From an uncultured Eubacteriaceae bacterium (GTDB lineage: Bacteria; Bacillota; Clostridia; Lachnospirales; CAG-274): a stretch of DNA of 64,000 nt. Position 1 is the stretch's first letter. Every line of letters starts with the position of its first letter. Position numbers and translations under genes: made by a program. The stretch spans positions 45,682 to 109,681 of the forward strand of contig CAMMIW010000008.1 of assembly GCA_946497035.1 (NCBI GenBank). Direction: 5' to 3'. The notes beneath the pieces were generated by a model. The model was not told where the DNA came from. It saw only the letters and a program-made list of their open reading frames with translations, and did not search any database. Positions 9,343-17,680 of the stretch are shown piece after piece.

Positions 9343-10158
9343 ATGAGAAAAAAATCAATTTTAGCTTTATTACTAGTTACTCTAGCTTTTAACGTTGCTT
9401 GTGGTAAAAAAGATACAAAAGAAGATACTTCAACAACAACAGAAACTACATCTGAAAATAACTCTGAATCAATTAGCCAAAATTCAACAGAAAGTAATAA
9501 TGAAAATACATCTAATGAGCTTTTACAATTTTCTGAAATAAAAGAAGGTGAAGAAATTGCCATAATAAAAACAAATTATGGCGATATAAAAATAAGATTT
9601 TTTAAAGATAAAGCCCCTAAAGCTGTTGAAAACTTTTTAACTCATGCAAAAGAAGGCTACTATGATGGTCTTATTTTTCACAGAGTTATTAAAGACTTTA
9701 TGATACAAGGTGGCGATCCTACTGGTACCGGTATGGGAGGAGAAAGTATATACGGCGAGCCTTTTGAAGATGAAATTAATATACCAGATTTAAGACATTT
9801 TAACGGTGCTGTAAGTATGGCAAATAGTGGGGCAAATACTAACGGTAGCCAGTTTTTTATAGTTCAAAGCAATAGTATTACTGATGAAGATAAAGAAGCT
9901 TTAAAACATTTTATCGAAAATCAAGAAGAAGAACAAAATGGAATAAAAGTTAAAGATGTTTATCCTGTTAATGTGGCAGAAAAATATATAGAAGTTGGAG
10001 GAACACCTTGGCTTGATGGTAAACATACTGTTTTTGGCCAAGTTTATGAAGGCATGGACGTTGTTGATGAAATAGCAAATGTTGCTGTTGATGAAAATGA
10101 CAAACCTAAAGAAGATGTTGTTATAGAAAGTATAACTGTAGAAAAATATAAAAAATAA
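9343..10158 (+). CDS. Secreted cyclophilin-type peptidyl-prolyl isomerase lipoprotein
   Basis: A 271-residue lipoprotein predicted to help proteins fold outside the membrane. The signal peptide ends in the lipobox NVAC (Cys20). A disordered Ser/Thr/Glu/Asn linker covers about residues 23-60. The cyclophilin domain follows: [16 protein letters not shown], the catalytic [35 protein letters not shown] and [17 protein letters not shown]. An insert of about 30 residues ([20 protein letters not shown]) separates the last two motifs. The gene is monocistronic, with its own promoter and a downstream palindrome. Confidence 0.95.
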   Translation: MRKKSILALLLVTLAFNVACGKKDTKEDTSTTTETTSENNSESISQNSTESNNENTSNELLQFSEIKEGEEIAIIKTNYGDIKIRFFKDKAPKAVENFLTHAKEGYYDGLIFHRVIKDFMIQGGDPTGTGMGGESIYGEPFEDEINIPDLRHFNGAVSMANSGANTNGSQFFIVQSNSITDEDKEALKHFIENQEEEQNGIKVKDVYPVNVAEKYIEVGGTPWLDGKHTVFGQVYEGMDVVDEIANVAVDENDKPKEDVVIESITVEKYKK

Positions 10159-10235
10159 AAATACATCTTCATAGATTATTTTTATTTTTTATAAAATAAT
10201 ATTATTAATTTACTTAATCTTATAAAAACCAAAGC

Positions 10236-10266
10236 TTGAGGCTGTAGACTTTGTCTACAGCCTCAA
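10236..10266. terminator. CTGTAGAC palindrome, copy 1; likely bidirectional terminator
   Basis: TTGAGGCTGTAGAC (10236-10249), loop TTT, GTCTACAGCCTCAA (10253-10266): a perfect 14-base stem with a 3-base loop. It lies between the convergent cyclophilin and spoIIIAH genes. The flanking T-run is interrupted (ACTTATTAATTCTTTTT). The core CTGTAGAC-NNN-GTCTACAG recurs at 15757, 28561 and 38081; in this copy the AAA loop is on the minus strand. Confidence 0.75.
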
Positions 10267-10414
10267 TACTTATTAATTCTTTTTCAATTATTTTGGTTTA
10301 AATAAAAAGGTAAAGTTTGAGATAGATCTAATCACACCTACTAGTCATTTTAATAAAACTGTCCTCTTATCAATCTATAATGTTATTATAAATATTTATT
10401 ATAAAGTCTATTTA

Positions 10415-11065
10415 TTACTTATTTTTTATAGGGCTTATTCTTATTTTATCAACAGTTGCACCTGTTTTTCTTTTAACAATATCTTCTATTTGAGCTATTT
10501 CTGCTTCGCTAAGCTCAGTTTTATTAACAACTACATCTACAGTATCATCATCTATTCTAACATAAACTTCTTTAAAACCTTTAGCCTCTATCATAGCTTC
10601 CGCAGCAGTTTCTTTTTCAATTCTTTCTTGAATTTTTAACATTTCATCAGCGGCAGTAGCCTTTTTATCTTGCTCTATATTTTCATTATTTATCATTTCT
10701 GTTAAAATATCTTTTTGTTTAGCTCTAGCCTGTTCTCTTTCAAGCTTAGCTTGAACGAAGTAAGAAGTATCATTGCTATTATTCACAAAAACCGCTTTTC
10801 CCGCCTCATCTTCTCCATTTTCATTAGAAGCCGTTGCATTTGATGGTGTTTTATTTTCAACACTTTGGTTATTTTGTTTGTTTTCATTATGTACTTCTTC
10901 TCCATATAAGTCATAGTCTGGCACAAGTCCTGTTATATCTCCATCATCTGTCATAACCACTTCTGTTACTTCTGTATTATTACCTACATAATTTAAATAC
11001 CCAGCTGCTCCTACCATAACTACTAAGGCTGTTATTATAACTTGGTTTCTTTTAAATGCAAACAT
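10415..11065 (-). CDS. spoIIIAH: Stage III sporulation protein AH
   Basis: Mother-cell membrane protein whose external domain crosses the space to the forespore and binds SpoIIQ, forming part of the feeding-tube channel. The 216-residue protein has one N-terminal membrane segment (VIITALVVMVGAAGYLNYVG), an acidic Asn/Glu linker of about 70 residues, a helical stretch (FVQAKLEREQARAKQKDIL) and the C-terminal ring-building domain with GFKEVYVRIDDDTVDVVVNKTELSEAEIAQIEDIV. Ribosome binding site AAGGAGG. It is the last gene of the spoIIIA operon. Confidence 0.95.
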   Translation of the reverse strand: MFAFKRNQVIITALVVMVGAAGYLNYVGNNTEVTEVVMTDDGDITGLVPDYDLYGEEVHNENKQNNQSVENKTPSNATASNENGEDEAGKAVFVNNSNDTSYFVQAKLEREQARAKQKDILTEMINNENIEQDKKATAADEMLKIQERIEKETAAEAMIEAKGFKEVYVRIDDDTVDVVVNKTELSEAEIAQIEDIVKRKTGATVDKIRISPIKNK

Positions 11066-11129
11066 TTTTTTGCCTCCTTAAATTTATTATTATAGTTAAT
11101 ATAATTTTATTCAAATAAATATTAAAATA

Positions 11130-11684
11130 TTACTTCATTTCCAATACCTCTATCTTATGAAGCTCTACACCTAATAATGAGTTAGTAGCTTTTATAAGCA
11201 TATTTTTGATCTCTACGTTACCTCCTCCTTGTGCCACTATTAAAACACCAGATATTTTAGGATTTATTTCTTTTAAAACAAGAGGCTCATCTCCATTTAT
11301 TTTAACTGTGGAATATTGCTCTTTATCAGAAAAAATCTCTCGTTTATCTCCGTTTAAAGCTTCTTCATTAGTTTTAGAGTTTTCTCTTAAGCTATCATCT
11401 TTTGTTACAATCTCTTTGCCATTTTCTAGGGTTATCATAACATCTACATCTCCAACACCTTCTACTTGACTTAATATCATTTTTAATCTACTTTCTAGCT
11501 GGGCTTCATATGTATTGTTAGTTGTATTTATAGATTGTCCTTTATAATCTATGTTGCTAGTTTCATTTTTATTACTATTAAAAAAATTACCGCTAAAAGC
11601 AATTAATAATATACCTAAAAAAATAGCAACTATTATATTATAAAAATTTTTCTTATCTTCAAATAATTTTCTAATTATATTCAT
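11130..11684 (-). CDS. spoIIIAG: Stage III sporulation protein AG
   Basis: Component of the SpoIIIA-SpoIIQ channel; forms a large ring in the intermembrane space. The 184-residue protein has an N-terminal membrane segment (IIVAIFLGILLIAFSG), a variable linker, and the ring-building fold with LESRLKMILSQVEGVGDVDVMITLENGKEIV, the insertion that makes a beta-triangle, and GVLIVAQGGGNVEIKNMLIKATNSLLGVELHKIEVL. The ATG at 11684 is chosen over a TTG seven codons upstream because AAGGAGAG precedes it. It starts 17 bases after the spoIIIAF stop. Confidence 0.95.
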   Translation of the reverse strand: MNIIRKLFEDKKNFYNIIVAIFLGILLIAFSGNFFNSNKNETSNIDYKGQSINTTNNTYEAQLESRLKMILSQVEGVGDVDVMITLENGKEIVTKDDSLRENSKTNEEALNGDKREIFSDKEQYSTVKINGDEPLVLKEINPKISGVLIVAQGGGNVEIKNMLIKATNSLLGVELHKIEVLEMK

Positions 11685-11701
11685 AGTAACTCTCCTTTTT
11701 C

Positions 11702-12262
11702 TCAAGTTAATGTTACAAATATATTATTAATGTTTAAATTATAAAAATTTGATATTATTTTTTTTATATTATTTATTTGTTTTTCTTGATTATTTTCACC
11801 ATTTTTATTTTCATTAAAAGGTTTAACATATATATTATTGTTGTTAGATTTTAACGTTAAATCTATTTTTTCAATATTTATTTCTTCATATTTGTTTTCA
11901 TATAAAAAAACATCTATATTTTGTATGTAATATTCATCATTTAATAAAGATTCTATTTGTCTTTTAATATTTTCTTCAAAAGCATTTTTTACCATTTCAT
12001 TTTGTATATTTTTATATTTTTCCATATTAATATTATCTAGTGTGTTAAAGTCGTCCTCTTTAAATATAGTTAATGCTTCTACATTTTTTATATTGTTAAA
12101 CAAAAAATTTAAAGGTTGGATCATAACAAAAACTAATATTATATTAAAAACTAAATTTATATAAGAGCGATATTTACCGCTTGGTATAATAACTTGTATA
12201 AAAGACATAAATATTAAAAATAATATAATATTTTTTATATAATCATAAAAATAATTTATCAT
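11702..12262 (-). CDS. spoIIIAF: Stage III sporulation protein AF
   Basis: Membrane protein of the SpoIIIA channel. The 186-residue sequence starts with two membrane segments (IILFLIFMSFIQVIIPSG and LVFNIILVFVMIQPLNFLF), the conserved beginning of the family, and continues with a soluble domain predicted to have a ring-building fold. The middle is Asn- and Lys-rich and diverged. Ribosome binding site AAGGAG. Position between spoIIIAE and spoIIIAG confirms the assignment. Confidence 0.92.
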   Translation of the reverse strand: MINYFYDYIKNIILFLIFMSFIQVIIPSGKYRSYINLVFNIILVFVMIQPLNFLFNNIKNVEALTIFKEDDFNTLDNINMEKYKNIQNEMVKNAFEENIKRQIESLLNDEYYIQNIDVFLYENKYEEINIEKIDLTLKSNNNNIYVKPFNENKNGENNQEKQINNIKKIISNFYNLNINNIFVTLT

Positions 12263-12272
12263 ATTTTTCTCC

Positions 12273-13388
12273 TTATCCCGAAACAGTTAACATAATAACT
12301 ATAAAAAATATAAATAAAATTAAAAATACTATTAAGCTAGATAAAACAATTTTTGTATATTCTCCCATTATATCAACACAAGATGTTATTCTTCTATCTG
12401 TTATAGGCTCAATTAAAATAGCCGTTATTTTATATATTAATATTAAAGATATAAGCTTTATTATAGGAACAATAGAACAAGCTAAAATTGTTATTAATAT
12501 AGCTATACCTATACCACTTTTTAAAAGGCCTACAAAATGCATAATGCTATCAATGGCTCCCATCATAGCATCTCCTACAACAGGAACAAAACTTATAAAA
12601 GTTTTTGCCGTTTTATTAACAACTCCATTTAAAATAGGTGCACCTATTCTCTGTAAAGATATTATAAAACCAAGCCCCATAGCCAAACTTCTTAAAGAAA
12701 AATTTATAAACCATTTTAAAAAATCTATAAGCTTGTTTAAAACCTCTTTAGGAGTTATGTAGTTTATAATATTTAATATAACTGTTGCCGATATTAAAGG
12801 TATAAAAAAATTTTTAATAAGAGTAGATAATAAGCTTAATGTGGTTAATATAAAACTGCTAAAAATAGTACCATTAGTTGGTGCACCAGACATAAATAAA
12901 AGTCCAACCAACATTGGCATTATACTGTTTATAATATTAGATATACTATTTACCGTGTTATACAATATATCTATAACTATGTTAAAGCTTGTAGCAAGTA
13001 ACATTGCTATAACCATATATGTTGTATAAAAACCTATCTCTGCAACATTTTGATTTTTAAAGCTCTCTGTCAATATTTTAAAAAACGAAGCTAAAATAGC
13101 TATTAATATAACATTTTTTATTATTTTGGAATTTAAAAATATTTCTTCAAAAACAGCTTTTAATATATAATTTAAAATATTAATTATATTAAATTTTAAG
13201 CCTTTTCCAGAAAAAATATCTTCTATTAAGCTAGAAAATTTAAAATCACTATTATAAATATTATTATTTATAATGGTGTCATACTGTTCAATATTTAAAC
13301 TATCTAATCCTTGTGATATATAATCACTAGCATATGTATCTTTATTAAATATAACTATAAATATAATTATAAATATAATTTTTTTCAT
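12273..13388 (-). CDS. spoIIIAE: Stage III sporulation protein AE
   Basis: Polytopic membrane protein of the mother-cell SpoIIIA complex. The 371-residue protein has a signal sequence (MKKIIFIIIFIVIFNKDTYA), then at least six hydrophobic segments, including the conserved NSIMPMLVGLLFMSGAPTNG and SLAMGLGFIISLQRIGAPI and the loop FVPVVGDAMMGAIDSIMHFVGLLKSGIG. Length is close to the B. subtilis protein. The gene lies between spoIIIAD and spoIIIAF with short spacers. Confidence 0.95.
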   Translation of the reverse strand: MKKIIFIIIFIVIFNKDTYASDYISQGLDSLNIEQYDTIINNNIYNSDFKFSSLIEDIFSGKGLKFNIINILNYILKAVFEEIFLNSKIIKNVILIAILASFFKILTESFKNQNVAEIGFYTTYMVIAMLLATSFNIVIDILYNTVNSISNIINSIMPMLVGLLFMSGAPTNGTIFSSFILTTLSLLSTLIKNFFIPLISATVILNIINYITPKEVLNKLIDFLKWFINFSLRSLAMGLGFIISLQRIGAPILNGVVNKTAKTFISFVPVVGDAMMGAIDSIMHFVGLLKSGIGIAILITILACSIVPIIKLISLILIYKITAILIEPITDRRITSCVDIMGEYTKIVLSSLIVFLILFIFFIVIMLTVSG

Positions 13389-13399
13389 TGCTTGTCCCC

Positions 13400-13786
13400 C
13401 TAAGGCATAAGGCTCGTTATTAAGCTTAAAAGCCTTGTTATAATAGGCACAGATATAAACATAATAAGTATTTTACCTGCCAATTCTATTTTAGATGCAA
13501 TAGCCGTCTCTCCTGCATCTATACATATTTGAGAAGAAAATTCACATATATAAGATATACCTATTATTTTTAAAATAATACCTATATGCTCTACACCTAT
13601 ATCAAGCATAGAAACAATATCTAATATTGAGCTAATAACCTCTTCCAAAGTAGGTATAATCATCATAAATATAATTACACCAGTAACTATCGTTATCATA
13701 ACAGACATATTAGCCATTTGAGGTTTTATAGTTAAAATAACTATTACAGCTATAATAGCTATTATACATATTTTAAAAATATCCAA
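13400..13786 (-). CDS. spoIIIAD: Stage III sporulation protein AD
   Basis: Small membrane protein of the SpoIIIA complex. An open frame runs 19 codons further upstream, but a GGAGGTGAT site lies directly before a TTG at 13786, which gives the family N terminus MDIFKICIIAI and a length of 128 residues, the normal size. Three to four hydrophobic segments follow; the motif FSSQICIDAGETAIASKIELAGKILIMF is characteristic. The TTG start leaves 16 bases after the spoIIIAC stop. Confidence 0.95.
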   Translation of the reverse strand: MDIFKICIIAIIAVIVILTIKPQMANMSVMITIVTGVIIFMMIIPTLEEVISSILDIVSMLDIGVEHIGIILKIIGISYICEFSSQICIDAGETAIASKIELAGKILIMFISVPIITRLLSLITSLMP

Positions 13787-13802
13787 ACCATCACCTCCAC
13801 AT

Positions 13803-13997
13803 TTATAGGCTAAATAATGTTTGTACCGTTTCAAAAAGCTCACTTATATATTGTATAACCCAAAATAAAACAACCACTAGCCCTGCAAGAGTTGTAAGCA
13901 TAGCTTGTTCTTCTCTACCAGCTCTTATAAGCACCTGATTTAACACAGAAACTAATATACCTACCGCCGCTATTTGAAAAATAACTGTTATATCCAT
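13803..13997 (-). CDS. spoIIIAC: Stage III sporulation protein AC
   Basis: A 64-residue protein with two membrane segments (VIFQIAAVGILVSVLNQVLI and AMLTTLAGLVVVLFWVIQYI) joined by RAGREEQ, the highly conserved SpoIIIAC pattern. Part of the mother-cell SpoIIIA complex. It begins 10 bases after spoIIIAB. Confidence 0.95.
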   Translation of the reverse strand: MDITVIFQIAAVGILVSVLNQVLIRAGREEQAMLTTLAGLVVVLFWVIQYISELFETVQTLFSL

Positions 13998-14007
13998 AGT
14001 AACACCT

Positions 14008-14526
14008 CTAAATTAATAATATTATTATCATAAGTCCAGATAAAACCCCTAAACTTTGATACATTTTAAAAGTTTTATTTTTTTCATCATCTAAATTTTT
14101 TATAGTAGAATTTATATAATCTATAACAATGTTTAAACCTTCTATATTAAAATTTACATCTAAAGAGCCTATTATTTTTCCTACAATTTTAATATTTTCT
14201 ATATCTTCTTTTGTAAAATATGTATTTAAGCTTCCCTTTTTTAAGGCCTCTTCCCACAATATAGATAGCTCTTCTCCTCTTTTTTCTTGTAAGTTTTTTC
14301 TAAATATTGTAAATATATTTTTTATAGGGTTTTGTATATTTTTTTCAATATTTAAAATAGCCTCATTAATGTTAGAAAATAAGGTTATTTCTGAAGATAG
14401 AGAAAGCAAACCCCTTTTCATCTCTAAAAGATCATTTTTTCTATATATTGGCCTATATGAAAAATATATACCTATAAGAGAAAAACTTATTAAAACAACA
14501 ATACAACCAATTATTTTAAAATACAT
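14008..14526 (-). CDS. spoIIIAB: Stage III sporulation protein AB
   Basis: A 172-residue membrane-anchored helical protein related to the cytoplasmic domains of GspF-type secretion proteins. Hydrophobic segments lie at both ends (IIGCIVVLISFSLIGIYFSY and LGVLSGLMIIILLI). LLSLSSEITLFSN is a family match; the usual LGxSDxxxQ element is weakly preserved (KIIGSLDVNFNIEG). The ATG directly follows the spoIIIAA stop, with AAAGGTGA as ribosome binding site, so the genes are coupled. Confidence 0.92.
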   Translation of the reverse strand: MYFKIIGCIVVLISFSLIGIYFSYRPIYRKNDLLEMKRGLLSLSSEITLFSNINEAILNIEKNIQNPIKNIFTIFRKNLQEKRGEELSILWEEALKKGSLNTYFTKEDIENIKIVGKIIGSLDVNFNIEGLNIVIDYINSTIKNLDDEKNKTFKMYQSLGVLSGLMIIILLI

Positions 14527-15474
14527 TTAATCACCTTTATTATATATACTTATAAAATCTTCATTATATATATTATCTACATTACAAACTTTATTTTTTC
14601 TATTTAAAACGATATATCTTTCAAATATTTTATTGTTTAATATATTTTTTATATTATTTTTTTGTTTTATATCTTCTATGCTATAAGAATGTATTGTGCA
14701 TATTATTTTTACACCACTATTTGCTATTTTTTCTATAGCTTTTATATCTTCATCACTACCTATTTCATCAACAGCAATAACATTAGGAGCCATACTTCTT
14801 AAAAGCATAAGCATACCTTCAGATTTTGGGCATCTATCTAATATATCTGTCCTTTTGCCAACATCTAATTGGGGCTTACCCATATAAGTTCCTGCTATTT
14901 CAGATCTTTCATCTACCAAACCAACATTCTCTTTATAATCGCTAATATTTTTTATAATATCTCTTAAAAGAGTTGTTTTACCACAATTAGGCGGTGATAT
15001 TATCATTGTAGATTTTATATTTGGTTTATTGACATATGGTAAAATATGGTTAGAACACCCTTTTATTTCTCTTGCTATTCTTATATTTATAGAAGATATA
15101 TTTCGCATAGTTTTTATTTTATCTTTTTCTAATATAACTTTACCAGCTATACCTACTCTAAAACCACCTTTTAATGTAATAAAGCCATTTTTTAGCTCTT
15201 GCTCTAAAGCATATATAGAATAATCACTCATAGTTTCAATAGTTTGGTTTATATCTTCTGTAGTAGGCTTATAAACTTTATCTTCTAAAAATATTTCAGA
15301 CACAATCATATTTTTTAATATAAAATATTCTTTATTAAAAGTTTTAAAAATTATTCCACTACCTAATCTTATTCTAATTTCTTCTGCATTTTCAAAATAT
15401 TTAAAGTGTATATTATTTAATATATGTTTTATATTTTTACCAAAATAGTTTATAAGCTTGTCCTTAACAACCAT
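14527..15474 (-). CDS. spoIIIAA: Stage III sporulation protein AA, secretion-type ATPase
   Basis: Cytoplasmic ATPase of the SpoIIIA complex, related to GspE/VirB11 secretion ATPases, thought to drive the channel. The 315-residue protein has the Walker A SPPNCGKTTLLRD (Ser at the first Gly position), NVGLVDERSEIAG, CPKSEGMLMLLRSMAPNVIAVDEIG as Walker B and ICTIHS afterwards. The N-terminal half has the family segment KGGFRVGIAGKV. Ribosome binding site AAAGGAGG. It is the first gene of the operon, behind a probable sigma-E promoter. Confidence 0.96.
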   Translation of the reverse strand: MVVKDKLINYFGKNIKHILNNIHFKYFENAEEIRIRLGSGIIFKTFNKEYFILKNMIVSEIFLEDKVYKPTTEDINQTIETMSDYSIYALEQELKNGFITLKGGFRVGIAGKVILEKDKIKTMRNISSINIRIAREIKGCSNHILPYVNKPNIKSTMIISPPNCGKTTLLRDIIKNISDYKENVGLVDERSEIAGTYMGKPQLDVGKRTDILDRCPKSEGMLMLLRSMAPNVIAVDEIGSDEDIKAIEKIANSGVKIICTIHSYSIEDIKQKNNIKNILNNKIFERYIVLNRKNKVCNVDNIYNEDFISIYNKGD

Positions 15475-15503
15475 TTTTCATTCCTCCTTTGTCTTTTAAA
15501 TAA

Positions 15504-15531
15504 TTTATATGCTTTTTAAAAATATATATTA
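15504..15531 (-). promoter_or_regulatory. Probable sigma-E promoter of spoIIIA
   Basis: On the minus strand TAATATA (close to the -35 KMATATT), 13 bases, CATATAAA (close to the -10 CATACANT), ending 30 bases before the spoIIIAA ATG. The spoIIIA operon of B. subtilis is sigma-E controlled, so pattern and context agree. The DNA is A+T-rich, so chance similarity is possible. Confidence 0.5.
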
Positions 15532-15577
15532 CTAAAAATTTTATTTTAATAACTTTTAAAAATTATTTATTTTTTTG

Positions 15578-15606
15578 TTGAAAAAAATGCTAAATTATTA
15601 TAAAAT
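15578..15606 (+). promoter_or_regulatory. Vegetative promoter upstream of maf
   Basis: TTGAAA, 17 bases, TAAAAT on the plus strand. It would give a leader of about 200 bases before maf at 15821. A second possible set (TTAACA, 15 bases, TATAAT) lies just downstream. The divergent stretch 15475-15820 holds no gene: only these promoters, the spoIIIA promoter and two hairpins. Confidence 0.55.
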
Positions 15607-15690
15607 ATACAAGGTTATATTTTTTAACAATATATTGTATTTGTTATAATTTTTTAACCATACTAAGTAAAAAATGTTTAATATCGTGTG

Positions 15691-15714
15691 AAAAGCCGAT
15701 TTTTAAGGCTTTTT
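15691..15714 (+). terminator. Terminator-like hairpin in the maf leader
   Basis: AAAAGCC (15691-15697) pairs with GGCTTTT (15707-15713), followed by T, with a 9-base loop. The form matches a small intrinsic terminator, yet it lies downstream of the probable maf promoter and upstream of maf, so it could attenuate transcription. Confidence 0.4.
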
Positions 15715-15756
15715 AATTACAGTATGTATCAAGAAGGTAAAATTTTATCTTTTTGG

Positions 15757-15781
15757 AGGCTGTAGACAAAGTCTACAGCCT
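15757..15781. repeat. CTGTAGAC palindrome, copy 2, in the maf leader
   Basis: AGGCTGTAGAC (15757-15767), loop AAA, GTCTACAGCCT (15771-15781): 11-base perfect stem. Unlike the other three copies it lies between divergent genes, 39 bases before the maf ATG. No T-run follows directly (ATATGGTTTTAAAA), so it is not an obvious terminator here. Confidence 0.75.
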
Positions 15782-15820
15782 ATATGGTTTTAAAAAAAAT
15801 TGTCTTGAAGGTGGTAAGTT

Positions 15821-16429
15821 ATGAAAAAAATTATATTGGCTTCATCTTCACCTAGAAGATGCGCATTATTAAATCAAATGGGCATAAAATTTGATTTAAT
15901 ACCTAGCGACATAGATGAAGATAATTTTAAAAATTTAAAAGGTGTAGATCTTGTTAAAACTCTTGCTTTAGAAAAAGCAAAAAATATATTTAAAAAAATA
16001 GATAAAAAAGAAAATAATATATGTATAATAGGTTGTGATACTATTGTATCTATTAACGATATAATATTAGGAAAGCCAAAAGATAAAGAAGACGCTATTA
16101 ATATGCTTCTACTTTTAAACGGCAATATGCATACTGTTTTTACAGGGCTTAGTCTTATAGGCCTTAAAGATGGTATATATTTTGAAGAAACGATTTATTC
16201 TTCATCTAATGTTTATTTTTCTAAATTTTCTAAAAGTGAGCTTTTAGAATATGTAAACACTTTAGAACCAATGGATAAAGCTGGTGCATATGGTATACAG
16301 GGAAAAGGTGGCTTTTTAGTTTCTAAAATAGATGGAGATTTTTATTCTATTATGGGGCTACCTATAAATAAATTATATAATATGCTTAATAAATATGATT
16401 TTTTATGTCATAAAAATTTTACAAATTAG
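15821..16429 (+). CDS. maf: Maf family nucleotide pyrophosphatase
   Basis: Hydrolyses non-canonical nucleoside triphosphates (dTTP/UTP or modified nucleotides) and has been linked to septum control. The 202-residue protein starts with the signature ILASSSPRRCALLNQMGI, has CDTIVSINDIILGKPKDKEDA with the catalytic Asp, and EPMDKAGAYGIQGKGG near the C terminus. GAAGGTGG precedes the ATG. It leads the cell-shape cluster, as in many Firmicutes; 201 bases separate it from mreB. Confidence 0.95.
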   Translation: MKKIILASSSPRRCALLNQMGIKFDLIPSDIDEDNFKNLKGVDLVKTLALEKAKNIFKKIDKKENNICIIGCDTIVSINDIILGKPKDKEDAINMLLLLNGNMHTVFTGLSLIGLKDGIYFEETIYSSSNVYFSKFSKSELLEYVNTLEPMDKAGAYGIQGKGGFLVSKIDGDFYSIMGLPINKLYNMLNKYDFLCHKNFTN

Positions 16430-16630
16430 ATTTTGATTTTAGCTTGATATATAGTTAAAAACATTGTATTATATATTAATATAATAATAATTACAAAATA
16501 ATACAAAATTTTAACATAGATATGTTTTATATAATATAAATAAAAGCCAAAAGGTATTATATAATTTAGTTGTATTACTTTTATTGTTTTTTGGATATAC
16601 TATAAATAATTATTTTTTAGGAGGAAATAT

Positions 16631-17668
16631 ATGTTAACAATGACAAAAGATATGGGAATAGACTTAGGAACGGCTAATACACTAGTTTTTGTTAGAGGTA
16701 AAGGTATTATAGTAAACGAGCCCTCTGTTGTAGCTATAAACACTATGACAAGACAAGTTTTAGCTGTTGGTGATGAAGCTAAAAAAATGATAGGGCGTAC
16801 ACCAGGTTCTATACAAGCAATTAGGCCTATGAAAGATGGTGTTATAGCAGATTTTGAAGTTACTCAAGAAATGTTAAAATATTTTATAGGTAAAGCATAT
16901 AATAAGTCTTTATTTTCTAGTAAACCAAGAATTGTTATATGTGTTCCATCTGGTGTTACAGAAGTTGAAAAACGTGCTGTTATAGAGGCTGCTATGGCGG
17001 CAGGAGCAAAAGAAAAAAATGCATATCTTATAGAAGAGCCTATGGCAGCTGCTATTGGAGCTGGGCTTCCTGTTGGTGAGCCTTCTGGTAATATGGTTGT
17101 AGATATAGGTGGAGGTACAAGCGAGGTTGCTGTTATATCTTTAGGTGGTATTGTAACAAGTAAATCTATAAGAGTTGCTGGAGATGTTTTTGACACTTCA
17201 ATTGTTAACTATATAAAAAAAGAATACAACTTAGCTATTGGTGAAAGAAGCGCCGAAAATATAAAAGTTACTATCGGTTGTGCATATCTAGGTGATAAAG
17301 AAACTAAAATGGATATAAGAGGCCGTGATCTAGTTACAGGCCTTCCTAAAACTATAACTGTAACAGCAAAAGAAATTCAAGATGCTTTAAGCGAGCCAGT
17401 TTATTCTATGGTAGATGCTATTAAATCTACATTAGAAAAAACTCCACCAGAGCTTGCATCTGATATAATGGAAACAGGCATATATTTAACAGGTGGTGGA
17501 GCTTTATTAAAAGGCCTTGATATACTTATATCTGAAGAAACAGGTATGCCTGTTCATATAGCAGATGAACCTTTAAATTGTGTTGCTCTTGGAACAGGTA
17601 TGGTTTTAGAACAAATAGACACATTAAAAAATGTTCTTATATCATCTCAAAGATTAAGAATGAACTAA
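16631..17668 (+). CDS. mreB: Rod-shape-determining actin homologue MreB
   Basis: Bacterial actin that forms membrane-bound filaments and guides lateral wall synthesis. The 345-residue protein has phosphate 1 ([14 protein letters not shown]), [13 protein letters not shown], the [14 protein letters not shown] segment, phosphate 2 ([15 protein letters not shown]) and the adenosine motif [12 protein letters not shown]. The N terminus MLTMTKDMG is short and lacks the amphipathic helix of some relatives. An AGGAGG site precedes the first ATG. It is followed by mreC after 12 bases. Confidence 0.97.
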   Translation: MLTMTKDMGIDLGTANTLVFVRGKGIIVNEPSVVAINTMTRQVLAVGDEAKKMIGRTPGSIQAIRPMKDGVIADFEVTQEMLKYFIGKAYNKSLFSSKPRIVICVPSGVTEVEKRAVIEAAMAAGAKEKNAYLIEEPMAAAIGAGLPVGEPSGNMVVDIGGGTSEVAVISLGGIVTSKSIRVAGDVFDTSIVNYIKKEYNLAIGERSAENIKVTIGCAYLGDKETKMDIRGRDLVTGLPKTITVTAKEIQDALSEPVYSMVDAIKSTLEKTPPELASDIMETGIYLTGGGALLKGLDILISEETGMPVHIADEPLNCVALGTGMVLEQIDTLKNVLISSQRLRMN

Positions 17669-17680
17669 GGAGCGTTTTAA

